Notes: a model not told the origin generated them from the letters alone. A stretch of DNA of 64,000 nt from UBA8524 sp964215915 (GCA_964215915.1 CAXPEB010000047.1:1-64000), one strand, 5' to 3'. Shown: positions 17,548 through 26,974, counted from the first letter of the stretch. Numbers and translations are program-made.

Positions 17548-20500
17548 TTAATCCTCAGGAAGGGCAAACTGCCTGACCTCATCCAATAACGCAATGGCCT
17601 GCCCGATATTTTGTATTCCCGGAAAGGTAACGGTCAGCGACCTTGCCGTTTGCTTCATCCGGCTCCGGTGAGGATTCTGCGTGATGAACTTCAGCAGGTT
17701 GCCAAACAGCTCACTGGCAAAGTAGGGACTTTCCTGATCGGAAGGGAACCAGCAGCGGATGAGATCCTTTTCGATCAGTACCTTTTCAAACCCGAGTTCT
17801 CTTGCCCGCCATTTCAGTCGCACGGCGTCCAGCAGATCCAGCACCTGCGGAGGAAGGTCACCGAAACGGTCCTTGAGCATCCACCCGAATTTGTTCAGCG
17901 CCTCCATATTACCGATCCCGGCCAGCTCATTGTACAGGCTCAGCCTTTCGGAGATACTTCGCACGTAGTCGTCGGGGATCAGCAGTTCGGTATGGCTTTC
18001 CACCTGGCATTCCTGCGCACTGTAATCCGGCTTATCCTCTTTGAAAAGGTCGCTGAATTCGTCGTGCTTCAACTCCCGCAGCGCTTCGTCCAGGATTTTC
18101 TGATACATATCAAACCCGATCTCGGCAATAAAGCCACTTTGCTCGCCTCCCAGCAGGTTTCCAGCCCCGCGGATATCCAGGTCGCGCATGGCTACGTTGA
18201 AGCCGCTGCCCAGGTCGGAGAACTGCTCGATAGCGCTGATCCGCTTCCGTGCATCCTGCGTGAGGGTACTGAGCGGAGGTGAAAGCAGGTAGCAGTATGC
18301 CTTTTTATTGGAGCGGCCAACACGGCCCCGCATCTGGTGCAGGTCGCTCAACCCGAACATGTGCGCGTTGTTGATGATGATGGTATTGGCGTTCGGTATG
18401 TCCAACCCCGACTCAATGATGGTAGTTGCTACCAGCACATCATACTCCCCTTCCACAAACTTGATCATCACATCCTCCAGCTGCTGGCCTTCCATTTGGC
18501 CATGTGCCACCGCCACCCGTGCTCCGGGCACTTCGTCACGCACCACCTGGGCGATATCGTAGATATCCTTCACCCGGTGATGGATAAAAAATACCTGCCC
18601 GTTACGCTCCAGCTCATGACTGACCGCTTCTTTGATCAATTCCCTATTGAAGACATGGATCTCGGTTTTCACCGGCTGGCGGTTAGGCGGTGGGGTATTG
18701 ATGACGGAAAGGTCGCGGGCACCCATCAATGAAAAATGCAGGGTACGTGGAATGGGTGTGGCGGTTAGGGTCAGCGAATCCACGTTGACCTTGAACTGCT
18801 TGAGCTTCTCCTTGGTGGCTACCCCGAATTTCTGCTCTTCATCGATGATGAGCAGGCCGAGGTCTTTGAATTTCACCCCTTTCCCTACCAGTTTATGGGT
18901 CCCAATGAGGATATCGATCTTGCCCTCTTCCAGCTTTTTCAGGATTTCCCGGGTTTCTTTAGCCGACCGGAACCGGTTGATGTATTCCACCGTACAGGGA
19001 AAATCCCTCAGGCGGTTACTGAATGTTTTATAATGTTGCTGAGCCAGGATGGTGGTGGGAACCAGTACGGCCACCTGCTTGCTGTCGCATACCGCCTTAA
19101 ACGCCGCCCGGATGGCCACTTCGGTCTTCCCGAATCCCACGTCTCCGCATACCAGCCGGTCCATCGGGTGCGGCTGTTCCATATCCGCTTTGACATCTTC
19201 GGTGGCCTTCATCTGATCCGGGGTATCTTCATAAATAAAAGACGCCTCCAGCTCCACCTGCAGGTAGTTGTCCGGGGCAAAAGCAAAACCCGGCTGCGCT
19301 TTCCGGGCCGCATACAGCTTGATAAGGTCCCGGGCAATATCCTTAACCTTTTTCTTGGTGCTCTTTTTCAGCTTCTCCCAGGAATCGGAACCCAGCCGGT
19401 GCAGGGTAGGCTCCGTCCCCTCCTTGCCGATATACTTGGAGATCTTGTGCAGGGAATTGATGTGCACATAGAGCAGGTCATTATTCTTATAAACCAGGCG
19501 AACGGCTTCTTGCCGTGTACCGTTTACATCCAGTTTCTCCAGCCCGCCGAATTTCCCGATCCCATGATCGATATGCACCACAAAGTCACCGGGCTTCAGT
19601 TCGCTCAGTTCCTTCAGGGTCATGGCTTTCGAACCGGAATGGCGTGCACTGCGGTAACGGAAATAGCGATCGAAGAGCTGGTGATCGGTATAACACTGTA
19701 GCCCGAACTCTTCATCGATAAAGCCTTCACTCAAGCCTTTGTAAACCGGCTCGAAGGTCACCGTCTTGTCCAGGTCGGAAAAAATAGCGTAGAGCCTTTC
19801 GATCTGTTTGGTGGTATCGGAAAAGATGCAGGTTGTCAGGTTCCGGGCTTTCGCATCGCGGATATCTTGTATGATAAGTTCGAAGTTCTTGTTGAAATAG
19901 GGCTGGGGCTTGGTACGAAACACGATCTCCTGGTCGGGGTTCAGTCCGGTTTGTGTCCCGAACTCCACAAAGCCCATCTTTTTCAGTCGCCGCTTCAGTT
20001 CGGGGGCTGCCTCGAAAAGGTGTTCCGGTTTCTCCAGTTCCTCCCGGTTGGAAGCATTGGCATAGTGCTGTTCGGCTCTTTCCATACCCAGCTTCACACT
20101 TTCCACCGTGTTTTTGGCGTCCTTGATCCAAAGGCGTGTGTTTTTGGGCAAGTATTGAAAGAAGGACACCCGCTCTTCCGCTATCCCCTCATTCTGGATG
20201 TTGGGAATAATATTAGCCGACTTCACCTTCTTCACGGAGAGCTGTTCATCCGGGTCGAACTCCCGGATACTCTCCACCTTCTCCCCATCCAACTCGATAC
20301 GGTAAGGCAGTTCGTTCCCGAAGGAAAAGACGTCGATAATTCCTCCTCGTATGGAAAACTGCCCGGCTTCATACACAAAGTCCACCCTTTCGAAATGGTG
20401 TTCTGCCAGCAGTTCCATCAGGAAATCCAGGTCGAAGGCATCTCCTTCCTTCACGCGGAAGCTGTTCTTCTCCAGCGACTTTCTGGCGATAACACGTTCA

Positions 20501-20886
20501 CTCAAGGCTTGCGGATAACTCACGATCACGTGCTTTTCCGTATCGTCGCTGAGGTGGGAAAGCACTTCGGCGCGGAGCAGTACACTGGTATTGTCCAGGC
20601 TGTCCTGGCGGAATGCCTTTTTATAGGAAGAGGGAAAGACCAGTACCGTTTTGTTGAGGAGATTTTCCAGGTCGGTACGGAAATAGGAAGCCTCTTCCTC
20701 ATCATTCAATACCACCAGCACATCCTCATTGAGCTTTTCAAAAGCTACGGCAAGCACCATGGCCACCGATGAGCCGTTGAGTCCACTCACATGCATTCGG
20801 GAATCCGGCAGCAATCCGAGTTGTTGCACCAGTTCCGTTATCCTGGGATGTTCTGCGTATTGATCAAGGAACTGCCGGATATTCAT
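17548..20886 (-). CDS. mfd: Transcription-repair coupling factor Mfd
   Basis: 1112 residues, the usual length. Mfd removes RNA polymerase stalled at DNA lesions and recruits UvrA. The domain order is visible: a UvrB-like N-terminal module with a degenerate helicase core, the RNA-polymerase-interaction domain around FVVHIDHGIGKFGGLEKL, then the RecG-like translocase. The translocase has Walker A GDVGFGKTEVA, the DEEQ box LLIIDEEQKFG and the TATPIPRTL motif, followed by the QMRGRVGRS helicase motif. The C-terminal UvrA-masking domain follows. ATG at 20886. A terminator for the upstream surface-protein gene lies between the two, so mfd probably has its own promoter. Confidence 0.98.
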   Translation of the reverse strand: MNIRQFLDQYAEHPRITELVQQLGLLPDSRMHVSGLNGSSVAMVLAVAFEKLNEDVLVVLNDEEEASYFRTDLENLLNKTVLVFPSSYKKAFRQDSLDNTSVLLRAEVLSHLSDDTEKHVIVSYPQALSERVIARKSLEKNSFRVKEGDAFDLDFLMELLAEHHFERVDFVYEAGQFSIRGGIIDVFSFGNELPYRIELDGEKVESIREFDPDEQLSVKKVKSANIIPNIQNEGIAEERVSFFQYLPKNTRLWIKDAKNTVESVKLGMERAEQHYANASNREELEKPEHLFEAAPELKRRLKKMGFVEFGTQTGLNPDQEIVFRTKPQPYFNKNFELIIQDIRDAKARNLTTCIFSDTTKQIERLYAIFSDLDKTVTFEPVYKGLSEGFIDEEFGLQCYTDHQLFDRYFRYRSARHSGSKAMTLKELSELKPGDFVVHIDHGIGKFGGLEKLDVNGTRQEAVRLVYKNNDLLYVHINSLHKISKYIGKEGTEPTLHRLGSDSWEKLKKSTKKKVKDIARDLIKLYAARKAQPGFAFAPDNYLQVELEASFIYEDTPDQMKATEDVKADMEQPHPMDRLVCGDVGFGKTEVAIRAAFKAVCDSKQVAVLVPTTILAQQHYKTFSNRLRDFPCTVEYINRFRSAKETREILKKLEEGKIDILIGTHKLVGKGVKFKDLGLLIIDEEQKFGVATKEKLKQFKVNVDSLTLTATPIPRTLHFSLMGARDLSVINTPPPNRQPVKTEIHVFNRELIKEAVSHELERNGQVFFIHHRVKDIYDIAQVVRDEVPGARVAVAHGQMEGQQLEDVMIKFVEGEYDVLVATTIIESGLDIPNANTIIINNAHMFGLSDLHQMRGRVGRSNKKAYCYLLSPPLSTLTQDARKRISAIEQFSDLGSGFNVAMRDLDIRGAGNLLGGEQSGFIAEIGFDMYQKILDEALRELKHDEFSDLFKEDKPDYSAQECQVESHTELLIPDDYVRSISERLSLYNELAGIGNMEALNKFGWMLKDRFGDLPPQVLDLLDAVRLKWRARELGFEKVLIEKDLIRCWFPSDQESPYFASELFGNLLKFITQNPHRSRMKQTARSLTVTFPGIQNIGQAIALLDEVRQFALPED

Positions 20887-20930
20887 GGGCCCGCGAAATT
20901 AACGAATTCGGCGACATCTGTAGCTGGCAT

Positions 20931-20961
20931 AAAAAAGCCCCGTTGCGTTTAACAACGGGGC
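20931..20961 (-). terminator. Rho-independent terminator of the choice-of-anchor protein gene
   Basis: A 9-bp perfect stem, gccccgttg/caacggggc (20937-20945 and 20953-20961), has A-residues at 20931-20936 that read as a U-run on the minus strand. Confidence 0.92.
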
Positions 20962-20981
20962 CGTGCTTATGATTGAGAAAA

Positions 20982-23900
20982 CTAATTCCGGATGAATTTA
21001 ATCTGCTCCCCTTCCTGGCTGCGCAGGATGTAGGTGCCTGGTTTGAGGCTATGGATATCGATCTGCGTGCCTTCACCCTGCAGGAGAGTTTTGCCTTGTA
21101 TATCGATAATCTCCCAGGAAACGGCACGGTTCAGACTCACGCTGTTGACGCCGGTAGCCGGGTTCGGATAGATGCTCAGGCCCGTTACGCCGTTGATATT
21201 CTTCACCGCGTTGGGATCTTCGCTTACCAGGGTTACGTTCACAGTGGTACCGCTTCCCAGTTTCAGCCACTCGCTGGTGGAGGTCAGGGTAAGCGTAATC
21301 TGCTCGTCGTTCTCAAACTGGGCATCGTTCAGTGGGGTGAACACGATATTGGCTCCGGTACTTCCCTTGGCAAAATTCAGCACAATGGAATCGGCTACCG
21401 GTGCGGGATTCAGACTGTAATCCGATCCATACACAACACCGCTGCCGTTGTTCACTTTTACCACTGCCTGCACATCGGCTTCGGCCGGGTTATTCAGTGT
21501 GGCGCTGATGTTTACGGAGTTATCGCTTTCGTTCAGCGTGATGGAGCTGCTGGCAAAACCAACGGCTACCGTCTGCGGCACTTTGGTTACCTCAAAAATG
21601 CTCAGCGATCCGCTGATCTCATTGGCCATGATCAGGTAGGCTTTTCCGTCTGGGCTTTTCGAAGGAGCGATAAAGATCAGGCCTTCCGGACCGTTGTCAC
21701 CTCCGAAGCTGTTGCGGTCGCGCAGGTTTTTGTAGTCTACGAATTCCGGGGCATTGGGATCGGTGATTTTGTACACCATAACCCCGCCGGTTCTTTCCAG
21801 CCCGATAAAGGCATAGTAATCGTTTCCGATTTTGGCTACCGTGGTGCCTTCCGGTTCCGGACCTTTGGCACGGCTGCGTCCTTTGAAGTCATTGTCTTCG
21901 TTGTCGGCATTAAAAAGGTCTTTGATGTCCGGGTCCTGGGAAGTGAAAAGCTCAATGTCATCCCCGCTATCATATACCAGCGATTTCTGATCGGCATCCC
22001 AGATAGAGAAACTACGCGGACCTACCACATAAAGCTGGTCGTATTCGCCTTGGCTATTTCGTCCGTTGATATTGGTGATACGCAGGCGACCCAGGTTGAA
22101 GTCTTCCTTCAGCACTTCGGCATTCGGGTAGATGGTAGGGTTCAGGATGGTTCCGTTATTCCCCACGGTAGTCCGCTCATCCAGCGGGCCATATTCTTTT
22201 TCGTCGCCTTCGTTGGCGGTAACCAGGTAGTTCTTTCCGTTCACGGAGAAGCTGGCGATACCGTCGGGCATGAAGAAGGCCTTCACGTTCCAGTTGGCCA
22301 GCAATACGTCGTCGCTGCGGTCGGAAGCGTCAAATCCGTTCCCGAAGAGGCTGAGGTCTTTTTCGCCGAGTGCCCAGATACCGGTGATGGTCTGGTTTTC
22401 CAGATTCAGCTCGGCGATGGCGTTGTTTTCCTGCAGGGCCACCCAGGCTTTTTTGGAATCGGAGGATATGGTGATGTATTCCGGCTCCAGGTCCTGAGAC
22501 AGGGTGCTGGGGTCATAAGTCTTACGTACTCCGGCTGCAATCAGGGTAGCTTCCTGGGCATTGAAAGCGATGAAGTCAAGGGTATTGACTTCATTTTGGG
22601 TCAGGGTAGCGATTCCGCCGCTGATATCGATGATGCTTACGGATCCTTCCGGATCATTGGTATAGTCGTTATTCGGCTGGCCTTCGTTGGCGGTCATCAC
22701 CAGTTTGCCATCGTGGGAGAAAGTCACCATATCCGGCAGGGCACCTACCGTTACCTGTTTCTGGAAGTCGCCGTTAGTATTAAAGAATACCACGCTTCCG
22801 TTCTGTTGCTCATCGGCATTCGGGCTGGCCACGGCCACTATCCCGTTCCATACGGCTACGCTGGTGATGCCTCCGTAAGGGCTCATGTCCACCGACTTGA
22901 TCAGCTGCGGACTAGCCGGGTTGCTGAAGTCGATGATATCCAGGCGGTCTTCGATGGCGCTGGTGGCAAAGAGCCGTTGGGTGCCTTCGTCATACATCAC
23001 AATCTCGCAAGAGGAGTTGCTCACAGGAGTATAGCTACCCACAGGGCTCAACTCAATTTCTTTGGTCGCTGTTTTGGCTTTGCGGTCATTGTCTTTGATA
23101 TAGATGGTCAGGTATTCCGAGCCATCTACCTGCAAGCCATTGGTATTTTCCAGGGCAAGAACAAAGTATTCGTCCTGCTCTTCGGTAGCGTCATCGGCAA
23201 CTGCAATGTTCACGGTCAGCAGAGCGCTATTGGCAGTGAGGGCCTGAGTGGTGAAGGTGATGTCGTTGGCATCGGTTGTCGACCAGGGAGCGCTTTTCAG
23301 CACCAGGTCGACGGTGGCGGAAGAAGGATTGGTCACCTCCAATTCCACGCTAATGGTACCTGCATCTTCGTGCACAATCAGGTAATCTTCCCGGAAAGCG
23401 ATGGAAGAAGAATAGGTAAAGTTATACGTGTAAGGCGCGAACATGGCTACCAGATCGGCATCCGCCACATTGGCGATCACCAGGGAATAAGCCTGGGAAG
23501 TCATAAAATTAGAAGCGTAAGTGAGGGTTACCGAATCCGCGAGGGTTCCGTTGTTTGTCACCACGGCAGAGGTCAGTCCGGCGATACCGGTATAGTTGGC
23601 CAGGGTGGCGGCAGAGGTCGCATCCAGGTCGCTGCTGAAAACAATGAGGATACTGTTCTGGCTGATTGTACTCACGGATACCACGCTGGGAGGGCCGGGG
23701 AAAGACCAGTTCGGCCAGGTTTGCGGAGCGGTTCCGGCTCCTACCCCGTTCCAGTTGGCCGGGTTAAGTATGGATGTGCGGAGTTGCGCCGGGGTTCCGG
23801 ACATGGTACCGGTATAATAGGCATTCACTGTGTTGCCGGAAGTGTTGCCGGGGGCAGTGCTCAGGTTGATGGAGCTGGTACCGTCGGTGAGCGAAGCCGG

Positions 23901-25226
23901 TAATTTGGATTCGCTTCCGCTGCAGGAGCTGTTGTTTGTCAGCCAGGCATTGGATGAGAGGGCCATGATATAGCTGGGGTTAGCCGGGGTACCGGAGTAT
24001 ACGATCACCTGATCGCCACCGGAGGAAAGGCCGAAGCCATTTCCGGTCAGTGTCCCGATATTGGCTACAAGGGCATCGTTCTGAATTTGGATCACCGTAC
24101 CGGCAGCCACACCTCCGGCGGGAGCTTCCCAGGTGAAACCGCCTGCACACTGAGGCTGGGCATTATCCGTGTATTTTGCATCGGTAAAGTTGATGAAGGT
24201 ACCGGGCAGGATATTCACCAGGGTAAGGATGGCTATTTCGTCCTCGGTGGAGGAAGCGTTCATGCGATAAGCCACCGGCACGAGGTCGCCGGGGTTGAAC
24301 TGCGTTTGTTGAGCAATGGTGGTAAACTTCACCGAGCGGGTTACCGTCACGGCATTGTCGGAGAGGTCTTCCACCGTATTGGCTTTGAGCGCCAGGTAGT
24401 ACTGCTGGTTGTTTTGCAGCGCCGACTGCGGGGTAACAGTAATGGTAGTATTGCTGAAAGTGGCATCGAAGGCCACTGCCTGACCCAGAGAATCGTTGAG
24501 GCGCAGCTCCACCAGGGCATCGACATTGTTGTTATCGATGGCGTTGTCGTTGAGGAGGCGCACATCTTCGTCGAATTCAATGGTTGGGAGCACATTGGTA
24601 AGGATGTTCACCGATGCATCGGCCGGCGTCAGGGTTACCGTCGGCGCGATGACATCGTTGTTATAGGAAGTAAGGGAAACATCGTCGAGGCCTGCCCAGT
24701 CGCCGCCGCCGTTTTGGCGGTAGTAGAACAGCACACGGATGTACTGGCTGTTGGCCGGTGTATTAAAGGATACGGTGGTCCAGGCGCCGGTATTTTTGTC
24801 GAGGGCTACGTAGTCGTTGTAGTCCCAGGTTGTTCCGTTGTCATAGGCCACGATATAGCCCAGGGAGTCTGGGCCGTCGAAAGCGTTGGTGGCATATTTG
24901 AAGCTGAAGGTATTGACCGCAAAGGAGGCGATGTTTACCGGTGCAAATTCGAGGGTATGGACATGCGGGGAAGTCGTGTAGTTGTTTTCGATGTCCCATA
25001 CTGTCCAGAACTTGCTTCCCGTGGCGGGGCTGAAGGCGTCGGAGTTGTCGCCCACTTCAGTGGTGTCTCCCCAGTAGTCTTCGGAGGCCGCGTAGATATA
25101 GCGGGCTGGGGTGGCGGTAAAGGTCCAGTTGTCGCCGGGTGTTCCTTCAAATCCCTGGTACTTCTGTTGTGCCATTGAGGCGAGGAAGAAGCAGCTGAGA
25201 AAAAGGAGGCTGAATATTTTTTTCAT
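20982..25226 (-). CDS. Choice-of-anchor I family surface protein with lamin-tail and type A T9SS sorting domains
   Basis: 1414 residues. A signal peptide (1-19, FFLASMAQQ) leads to a jelly-roll-like N-domain, a SbsA-type Ig domain (VTLTPADASVNILTNVLPT), a lamin-tail-like region (LVPVAYRMNASSTEDEIAIL onward), a Calx-beta-like module, and then the large choice-of-anchor I propeller. That propeller has ATSAIEDRLDIIDFSNP, MVTFSHDGKLVMTANEGQPN and LVTANEGDEKEYG. A second Calx-beta-like module precedes the type A sorting signal (LSIYPNPATG ... KPGTYILRSQEG). It is exported and anchored through the type IX system. The propeller resembles phytase- or alkaline-phosphatase-linked modules, but I see no catalytic site. 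Confidence 0.9.
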   Translation of the reverse strand: MKKIFSLLFLSCFFLASMAQQKYQGFEGTPGDNWTFTATPARYIYAASEDYWGDTTEVGDNSDAFSPATGSKFWTVWDIENNYTTSPHVHTLEFAPVNIASFAVNTFSFKYATNAFDGPDSLGYIVAYDNGTTWDYNDYVALDKNTGAWTTVSFNTPANSQYIRVLFYYRQNGGGDWAGLDDVSLTSYNNDVIAPTVTLTPADASVNILTNVLPTIEFDEDVRLLNDNAIDNNNVDALVELRLNDSLGQAVAFDATFSNTTITVTPQSALQNNQQYYLALKANTVEDLSDNAVTVTRSVKFTTIAQQTQFNPGDLVPVAYRMNASSTEDEIAILTLVNILPGTFINFTDAKYTDNAQPQCAGGFTWEAPAGGVAAGTVIQIQNDALVANIGTLTGNGFGLSSGGDQVIVYSGTPANPSYIMALSSNAWLTNNSSCSGSESKLPASLTDGTSSINLSTAPGNTSGNTVNAYYTGTMSGTPAQLRTSILNPANWNGVGAGTAPQTWPNWSFPGPPSVVSVSTISQNSILIVFSSDLDATSAATLANYTGIAGLTSAVVTNNGTLADSVTLTYASNFMTSQAYSLVIANVADADLVAMFAPYTYNFTYSSSIAFREDYLIVHEDAGTISVELEVTNPSSATVDLVLKSAPWSTTDANDITFTTQALTANSALLTVNIAVADDATEEQDEYFVLALENTNGLQVDGSEYLTIYIKDNDRKAKTATKEIELSPVGSYTPVSNSSCEIVMYDEGTQRLFATSAIEDRLDIIDFSNPASPQLIKSVDMSPYGGITSVAVWNGIVAVASPNADEQQNGSVVFFNTNGDFQKQVTVGALPDMVTFSHDGKLVMTANEGQPNNDYTNDPEGSVSIIDISGGIATLTQNEVNTLDFIAFNAQEATLIAAGVRKTYDPSTLSQDLEPEYITISSDSKKAWVALQENNAIAELNLENQTITGIWALGEKDLSLFGNGFDASDRSDDVLLANWNVKAFFMPDGIASFSVNGKNYLVTANEGDEKEYGPLDERTTVGNNGTILNPTIYPNAEVLKEDFNLGRLRITNINGRNSQGEYDQLYVVGPRSFSIWDADQKSLVYDSGDDIELFTSQDPDIKDLFNADNEDNDFKGRSRAKGPEPEGTTVAKIGNDYYAFIGLERTGGVMVYKITDPNAPEFVDYKNLRDRNSFGGDNGPEGLIFIAPSKSPDGKAYLIMANEISGSLSIFEVTKVPQTVAVGFASSSITLNESDNSVNISATLNNPAEADVQAVVKVNNGSGVVYGSDYSLNPAPVADSIVLNFAKGSTGANIVFTPLNDAQFENDEQITLTLTSTSEWLKLGSGTTVNVTLVSEDPNAVKNINGVTGLSIYPNPATGVNSVSLNRAVSWEIIDIQGKTLLQGEGTQIDIHSLKPGTYILRSQEGEQIKFIRN

Positions 25227-25336
25227 GATGGTGGGTAATAAGGGCTGTGAATGATGTTGCGAAATAGCAAAGCCCTTGTTACGGCAGGGTTAATCGCAGG
25301 TTAAGCCTTCTTTACAAAAATTTTTTTACGGCTCTA

Positions 25337-25366
25337 TTGTTTAATTCTTCCCGGGTTGTATTTTTG
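25337..25366 (+). promoter_or_regulatory. Promoter of tRNA-Glu
   Basis: TTG at 25337-25339, a 19-nt spacer and TATTTTTG at 25359-25366 match the Bacteroidota promoter consensus well. The tRNA begins 18 bp downstream of the -7 box. Confidence 0.75.
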
Positions 25367-25384
25367 CACCCTCCTAACAGAGAT

Positions 25385-25456
25385 GGCCCGTTCGTCTATC
25401 GGTTAGGACGCCAGGTTTTCATCCTGGAAAGAGGGGTTCGATTCCCCTACGGGCTA
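25385..25456 (+). tRNA. tRNA-Glu (UUC)
   Basis: A 72-nt cloverleaf with acceptor GGCCCGT/ACGGGCT (one G-U pair), anticodon stem CCAGG/CCTGG, loop TTTTCAT with anticodon TTC, and T-loop TTCGATT. CCA is not encoded. Its 3' end is repeated three more times downstream. Confidence 0.97.
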
Positions 25457-25460
25457 CTCA

Positions 25461-25485
25461 GGCCAGCATTTCTGCTGGCCTTTTT
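25461..25485 (+). terminator. Terminator of tRNA-Glu
   Basis: The 8-bp stem GGCCAGCA/TGCTGGCC with loop TTTC is followed by TTTTT, 4 bp after the tRNA. Confidence 0.92.
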
Positions 25486-25495
25486 GTTTAATGAC

Positions 25496-25573
25496 GTTTT
25501 CATCCTGGAAAGAGAGGGTTCCCTGCCTGCCGGAGTGCCCCGGCACGCAGGCAGGGATTCCCCTACGGGCTAC
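25496..25573 (+). pseudogene. Decayed partial copy of tRNA-Glu, interrupted by a palindrome
   Basis: 25496-25514 repeats 19 nt of the anticodon arm and variable region of tRNA-Glu (25415-25433). 25556-25573 repeats the last 18 nt of the tRNA and flank exactly (25440-25457). Between them, about where the T-loop begins, lies a GC-rich palindromic insert. There is no acceptor 5' strand or D-arm, so it cannot be a working tRNA. Confidence 0.85.
25521..25556. repeat. GC-rich palindromic insert in the tRNA-Glu copy
   Basis: Arms CCCTGCCTGC (25521-25530) and GCAGGCAGGG (25547-25556) are perfect inverted repeats around a smaller inverted repeat, GTGCC/GGCAC. It looks like a small mobile palindrome inserted into the tRNA remnant. 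Confidence 0.75.
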
Positions 25574-25580
25574 AAAATGA

Positions 25581-25611
25581 AAAAGACTCGGCCAAAGGTC
25601 GGGTCTTTTTT
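25581..25611. terminator. Terminator-like hairpin after the tRNA-Glu remnant
   Basis: AAAAGACTCGGCC pairs with GGTCGGGTCTTTT around an AAA loop and runs into T residues. It can act on both strands. Confidence 0.7.
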
Positions 25612-25711
25612 ATTTTATCGTACGGGGAGAGAAGTTTACCCCGCGCTACAGCGGCTCGGCGAATGCAATGAGCCTTAACCGCTGTTATGCGGGGATTCCC
25701 CTGCGGGCTAC
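25606..25711. repeat. Repeat A, copy 1, ending in a tRNA-Glu 3'-end copy
   Basis: This segment recurs at 27635-27776. Both copies run from a T-rich start through GTACGGGGAGAGAAGTTTAC and GCGGCTCGGCGAATGCAATG. They end in the tRNA-Glu 3' end, here with one mismatch (25694-25711). Copy 2 carries an extra internal stretch of about 35 bp. Confidence 0.8.
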
Positions 25712-25826
25712 ACTGAAGCAGAGAAAAGCCGTGTAAGATTCTGTAAGCAGAATTTTATGCGGCTTCTGCATTTAAAGTTGAAATCAAATATTCCACCGCA
25801 TCAAGGCTTTTCACGCTTCAGTGTAG
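25708..25826. repeat. Near-perfect terminal inverted repeats, MITE-like 119-bp element
   Basis: The left arm 25708-25730 (CTACACTGAAGC then AGAGAAAAGCC) is the reverse complement of 25805-25826 apart from two or three positions near the middle. The 75 bp inside are AT-rich and non-coding. It begins inside the tRNA-end copy of repeat A. It could be a non-autonomous element or a long RNA hairpin. Confidence 0.6.
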
Positions 25827-25883
25827 ACATGAAGCGTCGCTGAGTGAAGCGAGGCGTCTGCTTCATGAGGATTACAATTGCTG

Positions 25884-26088
25884 CTTTTGTTTTGAGTGAG
25901 CAGCAACAGTGCGGAGTGCGACCTTCAACAGGCCCAGATTATTACACTGTTCCCTCGCACTGTTACTCGCACTTCCACGCTGAAAACTCACACCTCGCCT
26001 TTTGCCGGCTTTTCCGCTATCTGGGTTGACCAGAAGTTTACCGCGTCCCTGATCCCGTCGGCGTCAGCCGTTACGGGACGATACAGCG
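25884..26088. repeat. Repeat C, copy 1
   Basis: The segment from TTTTGTTTTGAGTGAGCAGC to the GAAGTTTACCGCGTCC region recurs with few changes at 27808-27983, and its middle part recurs at 26586-26660. The tail (CCGTCGGCGTCAGCC ... ACAGCGGCTCGG) is also shared with repeat A copy 2. No open frame is conserved between copies. Confidence 0.8.
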
Positions 26089-26160
26089 GCTCGGAGAATA
26101 AAATGGGATCAATACCAAAACCTGTGGGCAGAGAGACACTTCAATCCGGTTGAATGCCTT

Positions 26161-26581
26161 TCGTTCTTTGTGTTCTTACTTGAATGCCCATTTTTTACTT
26201 GTCTAAAAAATGGGCGAAAAAAGGACAGTTTTCCTGAAGGCGCCTTCCAGCCGCACCAGCCTCCCTCCCCAACAAAAGCTTGGCCATCGCTGGAATCTTT
26301 TCCATGACCGTATTCCTATGGAGAACTTCGGTTTTCAAGATAACGGGAACAGGCAACCTCCTGTTTCATAAGAAAAGATTAAGGCGATTTGGCGCACAGG
26401 CTCCCGCGCGCTTTTGTTGCGGCACGCGCTGCAGGAAAACGGCCTGACGGCGGAGAAAGATATACGCTCAATGTTCCCGAATACCCTATTCCTTATGGCG
26501 GTGGGCATTCTTTTGATTCGTTGGATAGGGTTCTCTTCTTTTGAATAGCTAAATGTCCCCACAACTTTTTGACTTGATCCG
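26161..26581. repeat. Dispersed repeat D, copy 1
   Basis: About 420 bp matching 48791-49243 in the same orientation. It begins with a perfect 12-bp hairpin, GCCCATTTTTTA/TAAAAAATGGGC (26186-26197 and 26204-26215). It continues through a block with TTAAGGCGATTTGGCGCACA and ends with CCACAACTTTTTGACTTGAT. The first 290 bp are highly similar and the rest less so. No reading frame is kept intact in both copies. Confidence 0.85.
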
Positions 26582-26974
26582 TTATTGCACTGTTCCCTCG
26601 CACTGTTACTCGCACTTCCACGCTGAAAACTCACACCTCGCCTTTTGCCGGCTTTTTCTGTTTACATGGACGACCAGGAGGAGAAGTTTATCCCGACCAA
26701 GCGAAGCGATTGGAGGGAAGTCCTGTCGAAGACACCGGTCGAGCGGAGTGAGTATCGGGGGCCCTGCTACCATGAAGCAGTGAAAAGCCAAAGAAGATTT
26801 CGGAAACGTTGCCTTTTGAGGCTTCTGCATTTATTGCCGAATCCATGTTGCCAAAACGCGGAGCCCACAACTTTTTGACTTGATCTTTATTAACCGCACA
26901 ACCTTATCGTATTAGTACATTCGTGACAGCACTTCTTGAAGAAGCCCCTAAATTGTTTGAACAAACAACTAAAT
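26582..26974. repeat. Gene-free stretch with repeat C copy 2 and a short repeat D tail
   Basis: 26586-26660 is a second, partial copy of repeat C (CACTGTTCCCTCGCACTGTT onward). The segment GAGGCTTCTGCATTTATT near 26818 echoes GCGGCTTCTGCATTTAAA near 25760. CCACAACTTTTTGACTTGAT appears again around 26866, the third copy of this repeat D end. No gene is supported before 26975. Confidence 0.7.

Noticed and set aside
20973..23903. 976-codon open frame on the plus strand, antisense to the choice-of-anchor gene
   Set aside because: It is a mirror of the minus-strand surface-protein gene. The protein has no family features, while the minus strand shows a signal peptide, known domains and a sorting signal.
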